From positions 1 through 10,122 of the forward strand of contig JAFTGG010000281.1 of the NCBI GenBank assembly GCA_017458025.1: a stretch of DNA of 10,122 nucleotides. Direction: 5' to 3'. The position numbers and the translations under genes are program-made. Shown in pieces: positions 5,620-10,122 of this stretch (position 1 is its first letter; every line of letters begins with the position of its first letter). Source of the DNA: Oscillospiraceae bacterium (lineage in GTDB: Bacteria; Bacillota; Clostridia; Oscillospirales; Oscillospiraceae). The notes under the pieces were generated by a model. It was given only the letters and a program-made list of their open reading frames with translations, was not told where the DNA came from and ran no database searches.

Positions 5620-6012
5620 ATGTCCGAATGGCAAGAGCAACTGAATACCATTCTTTCCGACCCGGACGCCATGTCGCAGATCGTATCGCTGGCGCAGAGC
5701 ATTTCCGGCAGCGGCGGATCTGCCGCCCCGCCGGAGAGCGCGCCGCCACCGCCGGATAAGGTGTCGCCGGAGCAGCCCGCCGAGCCGGTCTCCGGCCTCG
5801 ACCCGGAGCTTCTGCGCCGTCTTACGCCCATCATGCGGGAGATGAACCGCAGCGAGAGCAGCGAAGCGGCCGCGCTGCTGCTGGCGCTTCGCCCGTTTCT
5901 CAGTGAAAAACGCCGTGAGAAGGTTGAGCGCGCGGCGCAGCTGGCGCGGCTCATTCATCTGGGCAAAACATTCCTTATCACGCAGGGTCAGGAGGCGGAC
6001 GGTCGTGTATAA
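5620..6012 (+). CDS. Cytosolic protein with Pro-rich linker and helical tail, unknown function
   Basis: 130 residues. The N-terminal helix (SEWQEQLNTILSDPDAMSQI, about 2-21) and SLAQSISG lead into a Gly/Ser/Pro-rich linker (about 31-63). A charged helical domain follows: DPELLRRLTPIMREM, then LLLALRPFLSEKRREKVERA near 88-107. No signal peptide or membrane span. AGGAGG (5606-5611) precedes the ATG at 5620. Its last 8 bases overlap the GTG start of the third gene. The DP-L-x-D start and 'FLSEKRREK' resemble uncharacterised Clostridial proteins as I recall them. The sequence around its ribosome site, GGGTCAGGAGGCG, recurs before the third gene. Confidence 0.82.
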   Translation: MSEWQEQLNTILSDPDAMSQIVSLAQSISGSGGSAAPPESAPPPPDKVSPEQPAEPVSGLDPELLRRLTPIMREMNRSESSEAAALLLALRPFLSEKRREKVERAAQLARLIHLGKTFLITQGQEADGRV

Positions 6013-6442
6013 CCGCTATATCCGCAACGAGCATGGCGAGTACATATGCGTCCCGCAGCCTCCGCGTCCGAAGCCGCACAGGGAACCGCCGCCCGAGCCG
6101 CATCGCGAACCGCCGCAGGAACCGCATCGCGAACCCTATCGTGAACCGCCACAGGAACCCCATCGTGAACCGCATCGCGAACCGCCGCGTGAACCGCCGC
6201 AGGAACCCCATCGTGAACCGCATCGCGAGCCCTATCGCGAACCGCCGCCGCAGGTTCCGCCTCCTCCGCAGTTCCCTCCGCCGCCGGACGCGTCGCGCTT
6301 TCTTGGGCGCATTCTCGAACGGCTGCGGCTGCAGGACGTGGACACGGGCGACCTGCTGCTGTTGCTGATCCTGTTCTTCCTCTTTGAAGAAAAAGCGGAC
6401 GACGAGCTGCTGATCGCGCTGGGGCTGCTGTTCATATTGTAA
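6005..6442 (+). CDS. Pro-His-Arg-Glu repeat protein with hydrophobic C-terminus
   Basis: 145 residues from GTG at 6005, chosen because AGGAGG (5990-5995) lies 9 bases upstream and the start overlaps the previous stop (GTGTATAA). It begins MYNRYIRNEHGEYICVP. Residues 24-83 are PHREP-type repeats in nested blocks of 8, 8, 12, 16 and 16 residues, followed by a proline stretch (80-94) and a short amphipathic helix (RFLGRILERLRLQ). The end is acidic-hydrophobic: DTGDLLLLLILFFLFEE, then ADDELLIALGLLFIL. The tail could sit in a membrane or pack against a partner. A longer frame upstream (from 5903) is not used because it lies inside the previous gene. The start and end motifs recall Clostridial small proteins, some perhaps linked to sporulation; that link is a guess. 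A strong terminator follows. Confidence 0.85.
   Translation: MYNRYIRNEHGEYICVPQPPRPKPHREPPPEPHREPPQEPHREPYREPPQEPHREPHREPPREPPQEPHREPHREPYREPPPQVPPPPQFPPPPDASRFLGRILERLRLQDVDTGDLLLLLILFFLFEEKADDELLIALGLLFIL
6074..6253 (+). repeat. Nested tandem repeat inside the PHREP gene
   Basis: 180 bases in five in-frame blocks of 24, 24, 36, 48 and 48 bases, each starting with codons for Pro-His-Arg-Glu. The first 23 bases of the last two blocks (6158-6180 and 6206-6228) are identical. Codon choice (CGC/CGT, CCG/CCC) varies elsewhere. This suggests recent duplication of the long block on top of older copies, and the copy number may vary between strains. Confidence 0.8.
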
Positions 6443-6456
6443 TACTGACACCTGAT

Positions 6457-6486
6457 AAAAAAGCGAGGGCTGCGCCCTCGCTTTTA
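6457..6486. terminator. Bidirectional intrinsic terminator between converging transcripts
   Basis: GCGAGGGC (6463-6470) pairs perfectly with GCCCTCGC (6474-6481) over the loop TGC. Plus strand tail TTTT (6482-6485); minus strand tail TTTTTT (6462-6457). It ends both the PHREP cassette and the minus-strand operon, whose stop codon (6484-6486) overlaps its edge. Confidence 0.92.
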
Positions 6487-7245
6487 TGTTTCGCTTCCCT
6501 GTGGCGTGTGCAGCGACTCGCCGTCCGGCAATTGGAACGCATCGCCGGTCACGGCGCCCGCCTCTACGCTCAGCCCCGTCATACGGTAGACGACGCCCGT
6601 CGCGCCCAAGCGCTCGGCGGCGACCAGCAAACCGCTGTCCACGCTGACCCACCATCGGTCAACGTAACCCAAGTCATCGGGCGCCGTTTCCACGAAAATA
6701 CAGTTCACGCCCTCCAGCGCGCGATAGTCCGCAAGCGTAATATCGCCCGTGTCCAGCAGCAGGATATCCTCATACGTCGGGATACTCTGCTCCTCGTCGG
6801 CGTTCAGCGCCGCCGCGCCGGAAAACACAGGGCTGTCCGCGCCGTACCAGATCCAGCTTGTGCCGTCTCCGACGATGATATGGCGCTGCTCCTCGTTCTC
6901 CTCGTAGACGTCGATCCGCGCCCAGCCGTCCGCGGCGCGCACGTTGACCGTCGTCTGTCCGCCGCCGTCCGACCAATAGCGCTCGACGGTGACCGTGCGG
7001 CTGTAATTGTCCGGGCGCGCGAGGCGCTCGATGACGCGCTGCACAGTCTCCGGCGTCACCTCGACGCGGCGGATCGCTTCCTGACCCGTCTCCGAGACCA
7101 CACCGCTGCCGCCGCCGGACGTATCCGTTTCCGGCAACGTGACCGCCGGCGCGCGATGCAGGCTGACGCGCAGAAGAAACGCGACGACCAGCACGAGCAG
7201 CGCGGCAAACGCGACGCCGACCAGCGACACACGCTTTTTCTTCAT
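6484..7245 (-). CDS. Membrane-anchored extracytoplasmic protein, LolA/RseB-like fold suspected
   Basis: 253 residues from ATG 7245. MKKKRV and a membrane span (about 7-25) give an N-terminal anchor; there is no lipobox Cys. A Ser/Gly-rich linker follows, then an exported domain with alternating beta-like strands: NYSRTVTVERYW, TTVNVRAADGWARIDVY, RHIIVGDGTSWIWY and a late VDRWWVSVDSGLLVAAE. This pattern recalls LolA/RseB-type lipid-binding sheets and similar uncharacterised Firmicute proteins, but it is inference. The frame opens earlier (7290), inside wecB. The ATG at 7245 is chosen because GGAGG (in the last wecB codons) lies 10 bases before it and the anchor then starts at residue 1. It sits 5 bases after the wecB stop, last in the operon. 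Confidence 0.8.
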   Translation of the reverse strand: MKKKRVSLVGVAFAALLVLVVAFLLRVSLHRAPAVTLPETDTSGGGSGVVSETGQEAIRRVEVTPETVQRVIERLARPDNYSRTVTVERYWSDGGGQTTVNVRAADGWARIDVYEENEEQRHIIVGDGTSWIWYGADSPVFSGAAALNADEEQSIPTYEDILLLDTGDITLADYRALEGVNCIFVETAPDDLGYVDRWWVSVDSGLLVAAERLGATGVVYRMTGLSVEAGAVTGDAFQLPDGESLHTPQGSET

Positions 7246-7250
7246 GGCAA

Positions 7251-8390
7251 CTAGTCCTCCGGCCCGGCTTCGCGCCGTCCGAAGTGCCACTCGATGGCGT
7301 CCGCGATGCGCCGGCAGGCGTTGCCGTCGCCGTAGGGGTTGACCGCGCGCGCCATCTTGGCGTACGCGGCGCTGTCGCGCAGCAGCTCGTTGCCCATACG
7401 CAGCACGTCGGCGTATTCCACGCCCGCCATCGCCACGGTGCCCGCCTCGACCGCCTCGGGGCGCTCCGTCTCGCGGCGCAGGACAAGCACGGGCTTGCCC
7501 AGCGCGGGCGCCTCCTCCTGCAAGCCGCCGGAGTCCGTCATCACGAGGTAAGCGCGCGCCATGAGGTTGTGCATCTCGTCCGCCGGCAGCGGGTCGATCA
7601 GATGCACGCGCGGCGTACCGGCAAGGTGCTTCCCCACCGCCTCGCGCACCACGGGGCTCAGGTGCACGGGATACACCAGCTCCGCGTCCTCGTTTTGCAG
7701 CGCGAGGTCGCGCAGCGCGGTGAAGATATGCTCCATCGGCTCGCCGTAGTTCTCCCGCCGGTGGCAGGTGACGAGCACGATCTTTTTGCCTTGATAGTCC
7801 AGCTCATTGAGCGCGTCCGTCGCAAACCTGTAGTCCTCGCGCACCGTCGTTTTCAGCGCGTCGATGACCGTGTTGCCGGTGACGAAGCCGCCGTCCGTGA
7901 CGCCCTCCCGGAGCAGGTTGTCGCGGTTGTTTTTCGTCGGGCAGAAATACAGGTCCGCGATCTGCGTGACCAGCTTGCGGTTCATTTCCTCGGGAAAGGG
8001 AGAATACTTGTCATACGTTCTGAGCCCCGCCTCGACGTGGCCAACGGGCACCTGATGATAGAATGCCGACAGCGCGCCGGCGAAGGTCGTCGACGTGTCG
8101 CCGTGGACGAGGATCATATCGGGCTTTAGGTCCTCGATGACGCCGTCCATGCCCGTGAGGCACTTGCTGGCGATGGTCGAGAGCGTCTGGCGCGGCGTCA
8201 TGATGTCGAGATCGCGGTCGGCGGTCAGGCCGAACACGTCCATGACGGAATCGAGCATCTCGCGGTGCTGTGCCGTGACGCAGCAGAGACTCTCGATGCC
8301 CTCGCGCGTTTTCAGCTCCTTGACCAGCGGCGCCATTTTGATCGCCTCCGGCCGCGTGCCGAACACGCTCATGATGCGCAGTTTATTCAT
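7251..8390 (-). CDS. wecB: UDP-N-acetylglucosamine 2-epimerase, non-hydrolysing (WecB/MnaA)
   Basis: Interconverts UDP-GlcNAc and UDP-ManNAc, the sugar donor for teichoic-acid linkage units and other surface polymers. 379 residues, full length. Motifs: VFGTRPEAIKMAPLV (9-23), LVHGDTSTTF with Asp98, VGHVEAGLRT with Glu120, PFPEEMNRKL with Glu134, VTCHRRENYG with His210, and the UDP-binding DSGGLQEEAPALGKPVLVLR. All residues known to act in the E. coli and Bacillus enzymes (D95, E117, E131, H213 in E. coli) appear present. ATG overlaps the previous stop as ATGA (8390-8387), and GGGGGAG lies just upstream, so it is co-translated with the WecA-like gene. Also called mnaA in Bacillus. Confidence 0.96.
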   Translation of the reverse strand: MNKLRIMSVFGTRPEAIKMAPLVKELKTREGIESLCCVTAQHREMLDSVMDVFGLTADRDLDIMTPRQTLSTIASKCLTGMDGVIEDLKPDMILVHGDTSTTFAGALSAFYHQVPVGHVEAGLRTYDKYSPFPEEMNRKLVTQIADLYFCPTKNNRDNLLREGVTDGGFVTGNTVIDALKTTVREDYRFATDALNELDYQGKKIVLVTCHRRENYGEPMEHIFTALRDLALQNEDAELVYPVHLSPVVREAVGKHLAGTPRVHLIDPLPADEMHNLMARAYLVMTDSGGLQEEAPALGKPVLVLRRETERPEAVEAGTVAMAGVEYADVLRMGNELLRDSAAYAKMARAVNPYGDGNACRRIADAIEWHFGRREAGPED

Positions 8391-9649
8391 CGTTCTCCCC
8401 CAGCTTCCTTGTTTTCTTCAGCTTCCGCGGCCTCGCGTTCCTTCGCCGCGATCCTGTCCGCGTCCACCGCGGGGTGCAGGTCGATGTCGTGCCCGCCGGC
8501 GTTGACCGCGGGGTGCAGGTCAATGTGCTCCGTCACATCCTCCACGGCCTCGCTCTTTTTCGCAAGCCGCTGCGCCGCCTCCTGCTCCGCGCGCGCCTCC
8601 GCGATCTCGCGCGGGAAAATAACGCGCGCGGCAAGGTACGCCACGACCGCCACCGCGACAAGGAACAGCATCGCGCGCATCGCGCCGCTGGTCGTCAGCA
8701 CCACGGCGGAGAGGCCGAGAATACTGCTCACGACATAGAGCGCCGCCACCGCCTGCTTCTGGTTGAGCCCCATGTCGATGAGCCGGTGGTGGATATGCCC
8801 GCGATCGGGCGACATCGGGTTTTGCCCGTGGGCCAGACGGCGCACGATGGCGAACAGCGTGTCGAACATCGGCAGCCCCAAAATGAGAAACGGCACCGCG
8901 AACGAGATGATCGCGTAATACTTGAACAGGCCCTGGATCGAGATGGTCGCCAAAATGTAGCCCAGAAACGTCGAGCCGGTGTCCCCCATGAACATCTGCG
9001 CGGGGTTGCGGTTGTACGGCATGAAGCCGACGCACGCGCCGACGAGCGCCGCCATGACGAGCGCGCTCTGCCCCTCGGAGACGAGCAGCGCGATGACGAG
9101 CATCGTGACCGCGCTGATGGTGGAGACGCCGTTGGCGAGGCCGTCCAGCCCGTCGATGAGGTTGACCGAATTTGTAATACCCACGATCCACAGCACCGTG
9201 ATCGGCACGGACAGCCAACCGAGCGACCAATAGGGCTTGTCGCTGAACACGTTCGGGTTCGAGAGCACGTTCACGACCACGCCGTGATATACCGCGACGA
9301 GCGCCGCGACGATCTGCACGACGAATTTGAAATATGCCCGCAGCGGCGTGATGTCGTCCACCACGCCTAGCACGACGATGATGACCGCGCCGAGCAGGAT
9401 ACCGCGCAGTTGGCGGTCAATGGGCACGAAAATGAGCAGGCTCACGATAAAGCCGAGGAAGATTGCGAGGCCGCCCAGACGCGGCGTCGGCTTCTTGTGC
9501 ATGCGGCGGCTGTCCTTCGGCACGTCGATCGCGCCGATCTTATAGGCGAACGACTTGACGAGCGGGCACATGAGAAAGCTCACGACCAGGGCGCACAGCA
9601 GCGCTTCGCCCACCCGCAGCAGCAGCTCGCCGGGAATGCTTGTATTCAT
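8387..9649 (-). CDS. Undecaprenyl-phosphate N-acetylhexosamine-1-phosphate transferase (WecA/TagO-like)
   Basis: Transfers a sugar-1-phosphate from UDP-sugar to undecaprenyl phosphate, the first step of wall teichoic acid or other surface glycan synthesis, in the membrane. 420 residues from ATG 9649. Many membrane spans. Signature motifs: RRMHKKPTPRLGG (48-60), VVDD with Asp98 and Asp99, NLIDGLDGLA (Asp166, Asp169), MGDTGSTFLG (Asp223), and the cytoplasmic HIHHRL loop (His285, His287, His288) that separates WecA/TagO from MraY. The C-terminal tail (about 346-420) is long and charged, with a 13-residue repeat containing DLHPAV twice. The start is set by GAGGGTGAG upstream, 10 bases after trpS. 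MraY itself is less likely because of the HIHH loop. Confidence 0.93.
   Translation of the reverse strand: MNTSIPGELLLRVGEALLCALVVSFLMCPLVKSFAYKIGAIDVPKDSRRMHKKPTPRLGGLAIFLGFIVSLLIFVPIDRQLRGILLGAVIIVVLGVVDDITPLRAYFKFVVQIVAALVAVYHGVVVNVLSNPNVFSDKPYWSLGWLSVPITVLWIVGITNSVNLIDGLDGLANGVSTISAVTMLVIALLVSEGQSALVMAALVGACVGFMPYNRNPAQMFMGDTGSTFLGYILATISIQGLFKYYAIISFAVPFLILGLPMFDTLFAIVRRLAHGQNPMSPDRGHIHHRLIDMGLNQKQAVAALYVVSSILGLSAVVLTTSGAMRAMLFLVAVAVVAYLAARVIFPREIAEARAEQEAAQRLAKKSEAVEDVTEHIDLHPAVNAGGHDIDLHPAVDADRIAAKEREAAEAEENKEAGGER
8466..8521 (-). repeat. Direct repeat in the C-terminal tail of the WecA-like gene
   Basis: ACCGCGGGGTGCAGGTC occurs at 8466-8482 and again at 8505-8521, 39 bases apart (13 codons). 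It encodes DLHPAV twice (residues 377-382 and 390-395). Being in frame, it lengthens the tail without breaking it. Confidence 0.75.
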
Positions 9650-9659
9650 TCGCTCACCC

Positions 9660-10122
9660 TCAACGCGGGATAAACCCGACCTTCTTATACACCTTGCGCA
9701 GCGTCTTTTCCGCGACATAGCCCGCGCGCTCCGCGCCGTTTTTGTAAACGGACTCCAGATATGCCTTGTCCGCCAAAATACGCTCTGTTTCCTCGCGGAT
9801 CGGGCGCAGCAGCTCGATAACCGCGTCGCCGACGGCGGGCTTGAACTTACCGTAGCCTTGGCCGTCGAACTCGCGCTCGATCTCGTTCATGGTCTTGCCT
9901 GTGACGGCGGCGTAAATGTTCATGAGGTTCGACACGCCCGGCTTGTTCTCCGCATCGTAATGCACACAGCGTTCGGTGTCGCTGTCGGTAACGGCGCGCT
10001 TGAACTTGCGGGCGACGTCCTCGGGCTTCTCCATCAGGAACACGCAGCCCTCCGGCGCGGATTTGCTCATCTTGTTCTCCGGCGTCGTCAGGCACATGAC
10101 CCGCGCGCCCTCCTTGGTGGAG
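9660..10122 (-). CDS. trpS: Tryptophanyl-tRNA synthetase, C-terminal part (runs off right edge)
   Basis: TrpRS charges tRNA-Trp. The visible 153 residues include the KMSKS signature of class I synthetases directly after TTPEN, then DTERCVHYDAENKPGVSNLMNIYAAVTG, the tryptophan-synthetase C-terminal helical region (the 'K-PGVSNL' motif is typical). The family is about 330-340 residues, so roughly the N-terminal half (HIGH motif) lies outside. It ends FIPR and a TGA at 9660-9662, 10 bases before the WecA-like start. The neighbours suggest it shares a transcript with the surface-polymer genes, with the promoter beyond the window. Confidence 0.95.
   Translation of the reverse strand, partial: STKEGARVMCLTTPENKMSKSAPEGCVFLMEKPEDVARKFKRAVTDSDTERCVHYDAENKPGVSNLMNIYAAVTGKTMNEIEREFDGQGYGKFKPAVGDAVIELLRPIREETERILADKAYLESVYKNGAERAGYVAEKTLRKVYKKVGFIPR

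Noticed and set aside
6074..6253. Possible CRISPR array
   Set aside because: The repeats are in frame, of different sizes, and have no unique spacers between them.
6033..6368. Second frame over the PHREP repeat (NRIVNR-like text) and the opposite-strand frame 5978-6655
   Set aside because: These are frame shadows of the tandem repeat; the PHREP frame has the ribosome site, the overlap with the previous gene and a sensible stop.
8474..9370. 298-residue plus-strand frame opposite the WecA-like gene
   Set aside because: Its His/Arg/Asp-rich text is the antisense shadow of a well-supported membrane enzyme.

Overview
The window looks like chromosomal DNA from a GC-rich member of the Clostridia. 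An Oscillospiraceae/Ruminococcaceae-type gut organism is the best guess, judged only from gene content and sequence style: an AddB-type nuclease, a DUF378 membrane protein, Firmicute-like strong AGGAGG ribosome sites, and sigma-A-like promoters in short AT-rich gaps. No rRNA or tRNA gene, CRISPR array, insertion sequence or phage gene was seen. The genes are mostly housekeeping. The less ordinary material is in the gaps and in one small-protein cassette.

Layout, left to right. (1) 1-3611, minus strand: a sigma-A-like promoter at 3611-3583 starts a long leader (about 180 nt) that holds a structured repeat (copy A). It is followed by a DUF1015 gene and ispE, which overlap by ATGA. After ispE comes a hairpin that looks like a terminator but also covers the ribosome site of a 66-residue membrane protein gene. 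The 5' part of addB, with its own promoter, then runs off the left edge. (2) 3711-3980: a DUF378 membrane protein gene (plus), closed by a hairpin terminator that works on both strands. (3) 3978-4245, minus: a small membrane-protein gene that appears frameshifted but still has a promoter, a ribosome site and a terminator. (4) 4373-5014, plus: nth (endonuclease III), with its promoter back-to-back with that of the broken gene. (5) 5015-5340: a gap of palindromes and a second copy (B) of the structured repeat. (6) 5341-6442, plus: three tightly packed small genes of unknown function, the last encoding a nested Pro-His-Arg-Glu repeat protein with a hydrophobic end. (7) 6457-6486: a hairpin terminator shared by the converging transcripts. 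(8) 6484-10122, minus: an operon-like run trpS (3' part) - wecA/tagO-like - wecB/mnaA - membrane-anchored extracytoplasmic protein.

How they work together: IspE acts in the MEP isoprenoid pathway, which supplies undecaprenyl phosphate. The WecA-like transferase loads a sugar phosphate onto that lipid, and WecB makes UDP-ManNAc, so 7251-9649 probably starts a secondary cell-wall polymer. AddB and Nth are DNA repair proteins.

The most notable signals are the two copies of the structured repeat, both lying in the same orientation just upstream of a gene start, the three-gene small-protein cassette, and the hairpin that overlaps a start region at 1207. All positions and pairings were read by eye; no folding or database search was run.
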